A stretch of DNA of 64,000 nt from an uncultured Oscillospiraceae bacterium (GCA_949289045.1 CASEMN010000010.1:20835-84834), one strand, 5' to 3'. Counted from the first letter of the stretch, positions 1 to 8,879 are shown. Numbers and translations are program-made. The notes: a model not told the origin generated them from the letters alone.

Positions 1-1
1 G

Positions 2-643
2 GGATACTCTCTTGCAGATATAGCAACTCTTGTAATACTTGGCAAGAGCCTTAAAGAGCAGGGCTTTACTGAGCTTTATCCCGCAGAAAAGAAGAGATGG
101 TATGTAAAAGCGCCTGCATTCTCTTTCTCAAAGCTCAGCGGACTTGACGCATATCTCTCTCCTGAAATGAAGTCAACGGGAGAGGCAATCGGATATGACA
201 ATAAGCTTACCCGTGCCCTTTATAAAGCCCTTCAGGCTTCGGGAGTTAAGATTCAGAATTACGGAACAGTATTTGCCACAATAGCCGATGACGATAAGGA
301 AGAGGCTCTTCCTCTTATCAGACGTTTCTATAACCTTGGCTTCAACATTGAAGCAACTGAGGGAACTGCGAATTTCCTGAAGGAACACGGTATAAGAACA
401 AGAATAAGAAAGAAGATAAGCGAAGGTTCAACGGATATTCTTGATTCTATCCGTCAGGGTTACGTAACTTATGTTATTAATACCAGAGACGTGATGTCGG
501 AAAATAAAATAACCGATGGAGGAGCAATCCGTAGCTGTGCCGTTCAGAACAACGTAACAGTATTTACAGCACTTGACACTGTGCGAGTGCTGCTGGAAGT
601 TCTGGAGGAAATCACTCTGGGAATTTCTACAATTGATGCATAA
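2..643 (+). CDS. carB: Carbamoyl-phosphate synthase large subunit, C-terminal part (partial)
   Basis: The reading frame is open from base 2, so the gene starts upstream of the window. Only about 213 of an expected ~1,070 residues are present. The visible part holds the end of the second ATP-grasp unit, with the typical FSFSKLSGLD and PEMKSTGE motifs, then the C-terminal MGS-like domain that binds allosteric effectors. The enzyme makes carbamoyl phosphate from glutamine nitrogen, bicarbonate and two ATP for pyrimidine and arginine synthesis. It stops 18 bases before dapF, so the two genes may be cotranscribed. The pairing with dapF has no obvious metabolic link. The identification is firm; whether the gene belongs to a pyr or a carAB operon cannot be seen here. 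Confidence 0.95.
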   Translation, partial: GYSLADIATLVILGKSLKEQGFTELYPAEKKRWYVKAPAFSFSKLSGLDAYLSPEMKSTGEAIGYDNKLTRALYKALQASGVKIQNYGTVFATIADDDKEEALPLIRRFYNLGFNIEATEGTANFLKEHGIRTRIRKKISEGSTDILDSIRQGYVTYVINTRDVMSENKITDGGAIRSCAVQNNVTVFTALDTVRVLLEVLEEITLGISTIDA

Positions 644-661
644 AAAATAGGGGGATGAAAA

Positions 662-1450
662 ATGCGCTTTACAAAAATGCAGGGACTTGGAAATGACTAT
701 TTATATATTTACGGCGAACCGAAAAATCCTGAGGAGCTTTCAATAAAGCTTTCAGACCGTCATTTCGGAGCGGGTTCTGACGGAATTATTTTAATTCTGC
801 CTTCTGAAATTGCAGATTTTAAAATGCGCATTTTCAATGCGGACGGCAGCGAAGCCAAAATGTGCGGCAACGGCATACGCTGCGTCGGAAAATATGTTTA
901 TGATAAAGGATATACCGACAAGACCAACCTGAAAATTGAAACCCTGTCAGGTATACGTACCTTGGAGCTTTTCACGGAAAACGGAAAGGTCAAAAAAGCT
1001 TCCGTAGATATGGGTAAGGTTGAGGTAAGCCCTGAGCTTATTTTGGATGTAAACGGAGCGGCAGTAACCTGTACCCCAGTTTCGGTGGGCAATCCTCACG
1101 CCGTGATTTTTGTTGAGGATATCGAAAAAGCTCCCCTTACCACTTCCGGACCTATTATAGAGCACCACGAGGCTTTCCCGGGAGGAGTAAACGTGGAATT
1201 TGTCCAGGTTCTCAGCAAAAGCTCTCTGCGTATGCGTGTATGGGAGAGAGGAAGCGGCGTTACCATGGCCTGCGGAACTGGAGCCTGTGCCAGCGCTGCT
1301 GCGGCAGTAAGCAAGGGCTATTGTCCCAAAGAGGAGAAAATATCCGTTATTCTTGACGGCGGAACTTTGGAAATTGAAGTTCAAAAGGATGGCACAGTTA
1401 TTATGACAGGCCCCGCAGAAACTGTTTATGAAGGAGAGGTAAATATATGA
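662..1450 (+). CDS. dapF: Diaminopimelate epimerase
   Basis: This 262-aa protein has the normal length for DapF. It interconverts LL- and meso-diaminopimelate, the last step before lysine and the source of the peptidoglycan cross-linking residue. Both catalytic cysteines are visible, the first in the motif ADGSEAKMCGNGIRC near residue 70 and the second in MACGTGACA near residue 200. A GGGGGATG ribosome site lies directly before the ATG. The stop overlaps the start of dapL in an ATGA, so the two genes should be translationally coupled. Together they form the end of the aminotransferase branch of lysine synthesis, which needs no succinylated or acetylated intermediates. Confidence 0.97.
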   Translation: MRFTKMQGLGNDYLYIYGEPKNPEELSIKLSDRHFGAGSDGIILILPSEIADFKMRIFNADGSEAKMCGNGIRCVGKYVYDKGYTDKTNLKIETLSGIRTLELFTENGKVKKASVDMGKVEVSPELILDVNGAAVTCTPVSVGNPHAVIFVEDIEKAPLTTSGPIIEHHEAFPGGVNVEFVQVLSKSSLRMRVWERGSGVTMACGTGACASAAAAVSKGYCPKEEKISVILDGGTLEIEVQKDGTVIMTGPAETVYEGEVNI

Positions 1451-2631
1451 CGGTACCAAAGAAAAGCTATGGCGATTTACAGGATTCATATCTGTTTTAT
1501 AACATTGCTCAAAAGACAAAGGCATACCTTGAAAAGAATCCCGATAAAAAGCTTTATCGAATGGGAATAGGAGATGTGTCACTTCCTCTTTGCGACGCAG
1601 TTATAAAAGCTCTTCACTCTGCCGTAGATGACCAGTCGAAAGCAGACTCCTTTCATGGCTATATGCCGGAGTGCGGAGCGGAGTTTTTAAGAGAGGCAAT
1701 TGCCGATTATTATGGTAAAAGAGGCGTAAAGCTTGACGCAGATGAGGTTTTTGTCTCAAGCGGCGCCAGCGACGAGCTGGGAGATATTTTAGATTTATTT
1801 GATCAGAGCAACACCGCTTTAGTAATAGAACCCGCTTATCCCGCTTATGTGGATGCAAACGTAATGGCCCGAAGAAAGATAATTCACCTTGCCTCAGGCA
1901 GGGAAAACGGCTTTTTACCTCTTCCTGACGACAGCTCAAATGCAGATATAATTTACCTTTGCTCTCCCAATAATCCTACGGGAGCTGTCTTTAACCGTGA
2001 ACAGCTTCAGAAATGGGTGGATTTTGCAAATAAAAACGGTTCTATTATTCTCTTTGACGCTGCATATGAAGCCTTTATCGAAGAGAACGAGCTTCCCCAC
2101 AGTATTTTTGAGCTGGAAGGGGCAAGAACCTGTGCGATCGAAATCTGTTCTCTTTCAAAGACAGCGGGCTTTACTGGTACACGCTGCGGATATACGATTA
2201 TTCCAAAAGACCTTGAGCGATGCGGCATGAACTTAAATAGTATGTGGGTGAGAAACCGCACCACAAAGACAAACGGTGTTTCCTATATTATCCAAAAGGG
2301 AGCGGCGGCAGTATTTACCGACGAGGGAATGGAACAGATCCATGAGAATATAAAGGTTTATAAAAACAACGGAAAATGTCTCATGGAAGCTCTTGATAAA
2401 TTAGGTATCTGGTATTGCGGCGGCAAAAATGCGCCTTATATCTGGCTTAAATGTCCCAAGGGCATGGACAGCTGGCAGTTCTTCGACTACTTGCTCAATG
2501 AAATTCAGGTAGTTGGAACTCCCGGCGAAGGCTTCGGAGCCTGCGGAGAGGGATATTTCCGTTTTTCAACCTTCGGCAGTCCCGAGGATACAAAAGAGGC
2601 CGCAAGGCGTCTGGTTGAGCTTTTAGGATAA
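1447..2631 (+). CDS. dapL: LL-diaminopimelate aminotransferase
   Basis: This 394-aa fold-type I PLP aminotransferase converts tetrahydrodipicolinate plus glutamate directly to LL-diaminopimelate. The PLP lysine is in the motif SLSKTAGFTGTRCGY near residue 236, and the substrate-binding SPNNPTG motif lies near residue 175. The start overlaps the dapF stop by four bases, and the dapF partner supports the DapL assignment over a generic aspartate aminotransferase. The N-terminus matches DapL proteins, including YRMGIGDVSLPL. A strong hairpin follows the stop. No odd features were seen. Confidence 0.93.
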   Translation: MTVPKKSYGDLQDSYLFYNIAQKTKAYLEKNPDKKLYRMGIGDVSLPLCDAVIKALHSAVDDQSKADSFHGYMPECGAEFLREAIADYYGKRGVKLDADEVFVSSGASDELGDILDLFDQSNTALVIEPAYPAYVDANVMARRKIIHLASGRENGFLPLPDDSSNADIIYLCSPNNPTGAVFNREQLQKWVDFANKNGSIILFDAAYEAFIEENELPHSIFELEGARTCAIEICSLSKTAGFTGTRCGYTIIPKDLERCGMNLNSMWVRNRTTKTNGVSYIIQKGAAAVFTDEGMEQIHENIKVYKNNGKCLMEALDKLGIWYCGGKNAPYIWLKCPKGMDSWQFFDYLLNEIQVVGTPGEGFGACGEGYFRFSTFGSPEDTKEAARRLVELLG

Positions 2632-2654
2632 TTTAAAATCTGTTTTGTTTAAAA

Positions 2655-2704
2655 ATAAAAATCACCGGACTTCGTTTTTGACGTATCCGGTGATTTTCTT
2701 TTTA
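2655..2704. terminator. Bidirectional terminator between dapL and the MATE gene
   Basis: A hairpin with arms AAAATCACCGGA and TCCGGTGATTTT around a ~20-nt loop is flanked by A-rich sequence on the left and a T-run on the right. It sits between converging genes and can serve both strands. Confidence 0.85.
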
Positions 2705-2780
2705 TAATTTTTGACTGTTTTTGCAGGGAAACAGAAAATAGTGCCTGAGGCGAAATTTAATATGAGAAATGAGTTAGGTT

Positions 2781-4112
2781 TTACGCATATTTATATTTTT
2801 TTCTTTTTGCCACAAAGAAAATAATGCTTACAATAAGGGCTAAAAGTTCCGCAGCCACAATTGCAAACCAAATTCCGTCGATGCCTAAAAGTACTGGAAG
2901 TACAAGTATTGCTATTAGCTGAAAAACAAGGGTTCTCATGAAAGCTATTGCCGCTGAAACAGCGCCGTTATTAAGAGCTGTAAAGAAAGCAGAACTGAAA
3001 ACATTAAAGCCGCTTATTAAAAAGGATATGGCATATACTCTGAATCCGTGAGCGGTAAGCTCAAAAAGTTCGGCGTCATAGCCTACAAACCAGCTGGCAA
3101 GGGGAGAAGCTAAAAGCTGAGAAAAGGTCACCATTAAAAATCCGAACAAACCGGTAATAATAAGACTTTTACGGAACAAATTTTTAAGTTCATCAGTGTT
3201 AGCGGCTCCGTAATTAAAGCTTACAACTGGTGCGCTGCCGATAGCATATCCAAAGTATACGGCGGAAAAGATGAAGTTTACGTACATAATTATACCGTAT
3301 GCGGCAACGCCGTTTTCCCCGGCAAGCTTCATAAGCTGAAAATTGTAGAGAATGTTTACAAGAGAGGCCGAAAGATTTGTCATAAGCTCAGAAGAGCCGT
3401 TGGTGCAGACTTTAATAAGAACCCGCATATTGAGCCTTGCCTTTGTAAGACGGAGCAGGCTGTTATTTTTTCTGGCAAAATAGATAATTGGTACAACGGC
3501 GCCTACAAGCTGGCTTATTACCGTTGCCGCCGCAGCTCCTGCTATACCCCATGTAAAAACAGCTACGAAAAGTGTGTCCAAAATAATATTTGTAACACCT
3601 GCGGCGACTGTTACGAATAAACCGAGTTTTGGCTTTTCTGCGGCAACCAAAAAACTTTGGAAAGCACACTGGAGCATAAATGCGGTTTGGAAGGATATTA
3701 AAATTCTGCCGTAAAGCACGCAGTCCTCAAGCATCTGACCGGAAGCTCCCAAAAGTTCAGAAATGGGACGTATAAATATTAAAGCAATAACGGTCAACAA
3801 AATTCCTACTGCAATTGTTACATAAACTAACATGGAAAAATAGCTGTTTGCTTTATCTCTTTTGCCTTCTCCGAGGGTTTTGGAAACAACTGCGCTGCCG
3901 CCGGTTCCGATAAGAAAGCCCACTGTGCCCATACCCATCAATACCGGCATTATAAGGTTTACCGCTGCGAAAGCCGTCTTACCTGCGAAATTTGAGACAA
4001 AAAGACCGTCTACAACGCTGTAAATAGAAGTGAATACCATCATAATAATTGATGGAAATACAAATCGCAGAAGTTTGTTATATGTAAAATGGTCGGATAA
4101 CTGAATTCTCAT
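2781..4112 (-). CDS. MATE family efflux transporter
   Basis: This 443-aa membrane protein has about twelve hydrophobic segments in two repeated halves, as in the MATE (MepA/NorM) family of cation-coupled drug exporters. The N-terminal half carries the family pattern SVVDGLFVSNFAGKTAFAAVNL. An AAAGGAA ribosome site precedes the ATG. The gene lies 26 bases or more downstream of a MarR repressor on the same strand and is almost certainly cotranscribed with it. That arrangement points to repressor-controlled drug or toxic-metabolite export, as with MepR and MepA. The substrate cannot be read from the sequence. Confidence 0.93.
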   Translation of the reverse strand: MRIQLSDHFTYNKLLRFVFPSIIMMVFTSIYSVVDGLFVSNFAGKTAFAAVNLIMPVLMGMGTVGFLIGTGGSAVVSKTLGEGKRDKANSYFSMLVYVTIAVGILLTVIALIFIRPISELLGASGQMLEDCVLYGRILISFQTAFMLQCAFQSFLVAAEKPKLGLFVTVAAGVTNIILDTLFVAVFTWGIAGAAAATVISQLVGAVVPIIYFARKNNSLLRLTKARLNMRVLIKVCTNGSSELMTNLSASLVNILYNFQLMKLAGENGVAAYGIIMYVNFIFSAVYFGYAIGSAPVVSFNYGAANTDELKNLFRKSLIITGLFGFLMVTFSQLLASPLASWFVGYDAELFELTAHGFRVYAISFLISGFNVFSSAFFTALNNGAVSAAIAFMRTLVFQLIAILVLPVLLGIDGIWFAIVAAELLALIVSIIFFVAKRKKYKYA

Positions 4113-4138
4113 TTCTATTCCTTTCCTGTTCTAAAATT

Positions 4139-4591
4139 TTAATCTGAATTTTCTTCGTATTCCTTACGAAGAAGCACGGCGTATTTTTCGCTCAGTGAAA
4201 GAAAAAGCTGAAGTTCGTTTTCGGAAAATTGCCTGAGAACTTTTATTTCCGCTTTCAAAACCATATCAGCACTGTTTTTGGCAAGCCCTTCACCTTTTTC
4301 AGTTAAAACAAGTATTTTGCTTTTTTTGTTATTTTCTACGGGAGTAAGACTGATGTACCCTTCGCTTTGCAGATTTTTAAGGGCGGAGTTTACAGTTTGT
4401 CTCGGCAAAGAGAGCATATTACATATTTCTGCCTGAGTGTACTGTGTATCGGTTTCACGCAGAAGGTAGAGAATCCAAAAAGCACAGTCGGATAAACCAT
4501 AGCTTTTAGCGAAATTGTGATAAATTTTATCGGTATCTTTAAAAATACGGTTGTAGCGTATCAAAATATCATGTAAATACTGAGTTTCCAT
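4139..4591 (-). CDS. MarR family transcriptional repressor
   Basis: The protein is 150 aa with the MarR winged helix: a recognition region around NMLSLPRQTVNSALKNL and a basic wing with ENNKKSK. A GTG nine bases upstream would add MKF. The motif AAAGGTGA sits five bases before the ATG ending at 4591 and would overlap that GTG, so I prefer the ATG. The gene is first in an operon with the MATE exporter. A large inverted repeat overlaps its promoter, so it probably represses both genes until a ligand, perhaps an exported compound, releases it. MarR-type function is clear; the ligand is unknown. Confidence 0.9.
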   Translation of the reverse strand: METQYLHDILIRYNRIFKDTDKIYHNFAKSYGLSDCAFWILYLLRETDTQYTQAEICNMLSLPRQTVNSALKNLQSEGYISLTPVENNKKSKILVLTEKGEGLAKNSADMVLKAEIKVLRQFSENELQLFLSLSEKYAVLLRKEYEENSD

Positions 4592-4611
4592 AAACTTCAC
4601 CTTTGTTAATT

Positions 4612-4665
4612 TTTGTCCGAAATCGGACTACTGCGTATTATAATCCGATTTAGGACAAAAGTCAA
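4612..4665 (-). promoter_or_regulatory. Promoter and MarR operator of the MarR-MATE operon
   Basis: Read on the minus strand, a TTGACT-17-TATAAT promoter has its -35 at 4660-4665 and its -10 at 4637-4642. TTTGTCCTAAATCGGA fills the spacer, and its near-perfect inverted copy TCCGATTTCGGACAAA lies just downstream of the -10 (15 of 16 positions match). The repeat arms are at 4612-4627 and 4644-4659. A dimeric repressor bound there would block polymerase, which fits autoregulation by the adjacent MarR protein. Confidence 0.85.
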
Positions 4666-4690
4666 CTGAAACGCGATCAGAAAATCAAAA

Positions 4691-4742
4691 AAATAAAGCT
4701 CTGTACATTCACCCTTAGAGGTGCGGTACAGAGCTTTGCTTT
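4691..4742 (-). terminator. Terminator of the PHP gene
   Basis: On the minus strand the arms AAAGCTCTGTAC and GTACAGAGCTTT are followed by ATTTTTTT. A smaller CACCTCTAAGGGTG hairpin lies in the loop. Confidence 0.85.
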
Positions 4743-4747
4743 ATTAT

Positions 4748-6070
4748 TTATTCAAAATAAATGGGATTGCTTATGCATTTTGCGAAGGGAGGAATGGGAA
4801 GTCCCGCATCGGGCGGGAAAATAAATTTTATCACCTGTTTGTAAGCCGCTTTTTTAATAGATTTATATTCGCTGACTATTTCGGCTCTTATAAATCCTTT
4901 TTCACTTACTTTAATTTCGGCGCAGTGACTTTCGGGCTTTGAGGCTTTGTATTTGTAAACAATTCTGTCGTTTTCATAAACTATAACAGTATCATTTCTT
5001 TTTAGTTTTTCAGCCTCAATTTTCACTTTAAGTCCCTGCCGGAATTTTACCGTATCGCCCTGAATAGAATCTGAGCACCTTAAAATAAGGGATGGGCCGT
5101 TGACCGATGAAGTTATGTAGGAGTTTCCCTTTTTAAGAGCCATTAAAATATCGTCGGAAGTGCAGAAATCGGCGCATACAACAGTTGTTGGTACAGCTAA
5201 AAGGTCTGTTACATAATAGTCCCTGTGATAGTCGCTGCCGCCCACTGCGGAGATTTTTTTACCCTGGAGTAAAAGTGAATGCCACCATTTTAAAGCTTCC
5301 ATATTATCTATTCTCTGCGGGCCGTTCCAGACCTCCACGCAGTCAAAGTCAAAGCCTTCTCTCGGCATATGCCAGCCGCAGTTTTTGCATTCGGGATGGT
5401 TTAAAGAAATTACGGCACCGTTTTCTTTAGCCTGATTGTAAATCGGTAAAAAATTCTCAAAGGTATTCACACAGTAGGGGAGGGTAAAGGGACGCTTTAC
5501 ACCCCAGAAATTTATATGGCCGCTGAAAGCTGTAAGTTCGCAGCCCTTAATTACCAGTATATCTTTATAATTATAATCGTTGTAAGCTGCAACACTGTTA
5601 TTGTGGTCTGTGATTATAATATAATCAAGATTTTTCTTTACGGCTTTTTCAATAAGCTCTGTTGGAGTGCATTTACCGTCGCTGTTAACGGTATGAAGGT
5701 GAGTATCGCCTTTAAGCCAGCGCTTTTCCTTTTTCTTAAAGCTTATATTGTATATTGCCTTTAACCCGTCTGCGGTTCGGTCAACGCCCACTATGATTTT
5801 CCATTTCCCAGCTTTTGGAGTACATTTATCATATCCGGGAGTGGAATATTTTTCGCTTATAGTAACATCCTGTTTTACGTTGCCTGAGGCTCCTACCTGT
5901 ATTCCGTCAGGGCCAATAAGACCGAAATCCAAATTGCCCTCTTCTTTAGGCAGCCATGAATGGGTGATTCGCAGAACTTCAGTGTTTTCAGGTACTTCGA
6001 AGTCAATGCAAAAACATTTCTTTAAAAGAGATTTGTCAATTGTTTTTTCAATAATTAAATCGCTTTTCAT
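4748..6070 (-). CDS. PHP-domain metallohydrolase, CehA/McbA-like
   Basis: This 440-aa protein has an N-terminal beta-rich region (residues 1-110) resembling a small binding domain, then a PHP (polymerase and histidinol phosphatase) metal-dependent hydrolase domain. The PHP motif GDTHLHTVNSDG gives His124 and His126. TDHNN, LNHPE and GGSDYH supply the later metal ligands. This matches the CehA/McbA group, which includes carbamate and other ester or phosphoester hydrolases. The start has a clean AGGAGA site. It is transcribed away from a sugar transporter and deacetylase, so a role in sugar-ester or sugar-phosphate breakdown is possible but unproven. No signal peptide is seen, so it should be cytoplasmic. 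Confidence 0.82.
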   Translation of the reverse strand: MKSDLIIEKTIDKSLLKKCFCIDFEVPENTEVLRITHSWLPKEEGNLDFGLIGPDGIQVGASGNVKQDVTISEKYSTPGYDKCTPKAGKWKIIVGVDRTADGLKAIYNISFKKKEKRWLKGDTHLHTVNSDGKCTPTELIEKAVKKNLDYIIITDHNNSVAAYNDYNYKDILVIKGCELTAFSGHINFWGVKRPFTLPYCVNTFENFLPIYNQAKENGAVISLNHPECKNCGWHMPREGFDFDCVEVWNGPQRIDNMEALKWWHSLLLQGKKISAVGGSDYHRDYYVTDLLAVPTTVVCADFCTSDDILMALKKGNSYITSSVNGPSLILRCSDSIQGDTVKFRQGLKVKIEAEKLKRNDTVIVYENDRIVYKYKASKPESHCAEIKVSEKGFIRAEIVSEYKSIKKAAYKQVIKFIFPPDAGLPIPPFAKCISNPIYFE

Positions 6071-6139
6071 ATAATTCTCCTAATACATAATTCTTTGTGA
6101 TAATCATACATTATTTTGTTTAATAAGTCAAAAAATATA

Positions 6140-6168
6140 TTGCAAATGATGATGCGGTATGCTATATT
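6140..6168 (+). promoter_or_regulatory. Sigma-A promoter of the GPH transporter operon
   Basis: TTGCAA, a 17-nt spacer and TATATT, ending 32 bases before the ATG. It lies in the 130-bp divergent region shared with the PHP gene. Confidence 0.75.
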
Positions 6169-6200
6169 TTGATTACAAAAATAAAAAGTGAGGGGTAAAA

Positions 6201-7511
6201 ATGGAAAAAGAGAGCAGTCTTGCTGCTAAGTCAGTAAAAAGAACTTCGCCGTTCCGTTACGGAATAGGTATGTTCGGAACGTCAATTCCCATTAATATGT
6301 TTAAGTCCTTTGCAGCAATATTCTATGTGGATATGCTGGGACTTGACATGAAAAAGTATTCCTTCGTGCTGTTCCTTTACACTTTCGTTGACGCTATCGA
6401 CAATCCAGTTTACGGATTTCTTTCGGATAGAACCCGTACAAAATGGGGCCGCAGAAGGCCATGGCTTGTTATAGGTGTGCCGCTGTTGATTTTATGTTTT
6501 ATAATGTTCTTTAATGTGCCGTCTTTTATAAGCGCCGACAGCAATATGCTGTTTATTTATATGCTGCTTATGTACATATTGACCGGTACTCTCGATTCGC
6601 TGATGAATGCAAACTACGGAGCCTTGTTCCCGGAGCTTTTTCATGAGGATACGGAGAGAGCTAAGACAAACGCCATAAGGCAGGCTTTCCAGCTTGTAGC
6701 TATGGTAATAAGTATCGCTCTTACTCCTATGATAACAAACGCCATAGGTTACAGCAAAACCTCGATAATTTACGGCGTAGTAGCTCTTATTGTCATAATG
6801 TACTGTACTTTTGGCTGTAAGGAAGACCCAAATTCCTGGTCCACTGAAAAGCCGAAAATATTTTCCAGTATATGGGATCTTCTCAAAAACAAAAAGTTCT
6901 GGATTTTCGGTTTTACGGGAGCTTTCTATTCCGCAGCTTTCGCACTTATATCTCAGGCGGTACCATTCTATGTAAAATATACCCTAAAACTTGAAAGTGA
7001 TAAGACTACTATAATGCTTGCGGCAGTTTTTGCCGTTGCACTTATAGGTATTCTTATTTGGACACAGATAATAAAGCACGTATATATAGTTAAGGCGTGG
7101 AGAATTTCCTTTGTGGTTATGGCCATTGGTATAATTCCCATGTATTTTACCTCAGATCTTATTACAGCGGTATGCATTGCTGGTGTAGTAGGTCTTGGAG
7201 TTGCAGGATGCCTTACAACTATGGACTGCATCGGAGCAAAGATCATGGACGAAGACTATAAATTGCACGGCGTCAAGCGTGAGGGAATAATTTCAAGCTG
7301 TTTAGGTGTTATGAACAGACTTAACGGACTGTTTACCTCTGCGGCGTTTTATGTTGTTGCAACTTTTTTCGGATTTGAAAACGGCGATAATCCCGGTACA
7401 AATCCCGCAGTTGCCTCAAAAATGCTCCTTATAGTTTTCCCGGCTGTTGCCGTAGCTCTTGCCGCTGTTTTCTCAATGTTCCTGCACTTTGAGGATGAAA
7501 AGAAAAAATGA
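6201..7511 (+). CDS. GPH-type MFS sugar:cation symporter
   Basis: This 436-aa, twelve-helix transporter belongs to the glycoside-pentoside-hexuronide:cation symporter group (MelB/XynB type). The family loop between helices 2 and 3, GFLSDRTRTKWGRRRPW, is intact near residues 72-90. A GAGGGG ribosome site precedes the ATG. The stop overlaps the start of the following deacetylase gene in ATGA, so the two are coupled. This suggests uptake of an acetylated or amino-sugar-containing saccharide that the partner then deacetylates. The exact sugar and coupling ion cannot be read from the sequence. Confidence 0.9.
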   Translation: MEKESSLAAKSVKRTSPFRYGIGMFGTSIPINMFKSFAAIFYVDMLGLDMKKYSFVLFLYTFVDAIDNPVYGFLSDRTRTKWGRRRPWLVIGVPLLILCFIMFFNVPSFISADSNMLFIYMLLMYILTGTLDSLMNANYGALFPELFHEDTERAKTNAIRQAFQLVAMVISIALTPMITNAIGYSKTSIIYGVVALIVIMYCTFGCKEDPNSWSTEKPKIFSSIWDLLKNKKFWIFGFTGAFYSAAFALISQAVPFYVKYTLKLESDKTTIMLAAVFAVALIGILIWTQIIKHVYIVKAWRISFVVMAIGIIPMYFTSDLITAVCIAGVVGLGVAGCLTTMDCIGAKIMDEDYKLHGVKREGIISSCLGVMNRLNGLFTSAAFYVVATFFGFENGDNPGTNPAVASKMLLIVFPAVAVALAAVFSMFLHFEDEKKK

Positions 7512-8347
7512 AATACCTGATTATAAACGCTGATGATTTCGGCTATAATCCCCAGCAGACAAAAGCCATTAAAGAGCTTTATACCGAGGGCTTGATTACT
7601 TCTACCTCTGTTCTTACTGTTGCAGAGGATGCAAAAGAAGCCGCCAAAACTGCCGCTTCTTTAAACATTCCCGTAGGAGTACATTTGACAATTAATTCCG
7701 ACAGTGAGCAAAACAGATGGAAGAGCCTGAGCGGAGGTGAGTCACTTTCCGATGAAAAGGGTTTTTATTCTGACCAGTTAAAGCTTGCTTTTCACGGTAA
7801 ACGCAGTGAAGTGGCTGAGGAGCTGGAAGCACAGTATCGCTTTTTAACCCGAAACGGCTGTACAGTAGACCATGCAGATAATCACTGCGGAACTTTGTAC
7901 GGAATTAACGGCAGAAGATTTTATATTGAAGCTTATGAATTCTGTGCTGCACATTCACTTCCGTACCGATTCCCAAAGACGCCTTATTTTCTGGAGCGTC
8001 AGTTGGGACGAAGTATTCCGAAGTTTTTAATCGCTCTGCAAAAGAAAATTGTCAATGAGGGAGAGAAGCGAGGCGTAAAAATGCTCGACGACCTTGTTTC
8101 AAATCCATATTCCATGGATAAAATCGGCACCTATTATGCTTTGAGAGAATATTATCTCAAAGCGGTGGACAACTGCATAGACGGCGTTACAGAAATGTTT
8201 CTGCATCCTGCGTACCCGATTGACGGGGATAGGGAGTGGGAGAAAAGGGTAATGGAGCTAAAACTTTTAAAGAGCGGCGATATTCTCCAGCGTGCTGAGG
8301 ATAAAGGTGTAAAGGTAGTTTCATGGAGTATATTCAATGAAATTTAA
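7508..8347 (+). CDS. Carbohydrate deacetylase, ChbG/YdjC-like
   Basis: This 279-aa protein belongs to the YdjC/ChbG/HpnK family, which removes N-acetyl groups from sugars such as diacetylchitobiose. The metal and catalytic positions are visible: NADDFGYN at residues 6-13, GVHLTIN near residue 57 and DHADNHCG near residue 120, with a HPAYPIDGDREWE segment near the end. It starts inside the stop of the sugar symporter, so the two should be made together. The natural substrate may be an imported N-acetylated oligosaccharide. A hairpin terminator follows the stop. The family is sure; the substrate is inferred from context only. Confidence 0.88.
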   Translation: MKYLIINADDFGYNPQQTKAIKELYTEGLITSTSVLTVAEDAKEAAKTAASLNIPVGVHLTINSDSEQNRWKSLSGGESLSDEKGFYSDQLKLAFHGKRSEVAEELEAQYRFLTRNGCTVDHADNHCGTLYGINGRRFYIEAYEFCAAHSLPYRFPKTPYFLERQLGRSIPKFLIALQKKIVNEGEKRGVKMLDDLVSNPYSMDKIGTYYALREYYLKAVDNCIDGVTEMFLHPAYPIDGDREWEKRVMELKLLKSGDILQRAEDKGVKVVSWSIFNEI

Positions 8348-8357
8348 ATAATAATAC

Positions 8358-8403
8358 AAAAAACGCATTTGTCTGCGATTAAACAGGCAAATGCGTTTTT
8401 AAT
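8358..8403. terminator. Bidirectional terminator
   Basis: Arms ACGCATTTGTCTG and CAGGCAAATGCGT are flanked by A-run and T-run. It separates the converging deacetylase and cupin genes. Confidence 0.85.
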
Positions 8404-8412
8404 CTTTAATAA

Positions 8413-8760
8413 TCAGTAAGTAAGGATAACGGCAAACAGTTCGGCGGTTTTGTCCGATTTGTTTGCAACGCCGTGCTTTTCTCCGCCGTAGCAGATGCAG
8501 CTGTCACCGGCTGAAAGAGTTGTTTCACTACCGTTGTCGTTATAAACAACATCTCCGCTCATAACGAAGAAGATTTCCTCTTCATTTTCGTGAACGTGTT
8601 CTCCGATTGAGCAGCCGGGTTCAAGGGTGATAACGGCTGTCATTCTGGATTTTCCGTGAATCTCGTCGGCGTTCAGAATATGGCGTATTTTAACGCTGCC
8701 GTCGCCGCCTCTCATGGCTTCGTTTACCACGATATTCATGTCGCTGTTTCTTTTAATCAT
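8413..8760 (-). CDS. Small cupin-domain protein
   Basis: This 115-aa single-cupin protein has both cupin motifs. The first is around HVHENEEEIFFVMSG, near residues 61-75, with metal ligands His, His and Glu. The second is around AGDSCICYGGEKHGV, with the final His. The ribosome site GGAGGTTAAT supports the chosen ATG. Small stand-alone cupins can be metal-dependent enzymes or sugar-binding proteins, and the sequence does not decide between them. The gene is single, convergent with the sugar deacetylase and divergent from the thyX-like gene. Confidence 0.85.
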   Translation of the reverse strand: MIKRNSDMNIVVNEAMRGGDGSVKIRHILNADEIHGKSRMTAVITLEPGCSIGEHVHENEEEIFFVMSGDVVYNDNGSETTLSAGDSCICYGGEKHGVANKSDKTAELFAVILTY

Positions 8761-8850
8761 AAATTAACCTCCGGTTCTTCTCGTCCAAAAAGGACTTATT
8801 TTATCAATTTGATTATATCATCTGTTATCATTTTTTGAAAGACGGATTTA

Positions 8851-8879
8851 TTGCTTAAAAAAAGAAAATATGGTATATT
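8851..8879 (+). promoter_or_regulatory. Sigma-A promoter of the ThyX-like gene
   Basis: TTGCTT, a 17-nt spacer and TATATT, ending 24 bases before the ATG, with an AAGGAGGAG ribosome site in between. Confidence 0.75.

Noticed and set aside
947..1582. Long minus-strand frame (211 aa) opposite dapF/dapL
   Set aside because: Low-complexity shadow of two certain genes; no ribosome site or recognisable motif.
8780..8795. Small palindrome GTCC/GGAC upstream of the cupin gene
   Set aside because: Only four paired bases; expected by chance.
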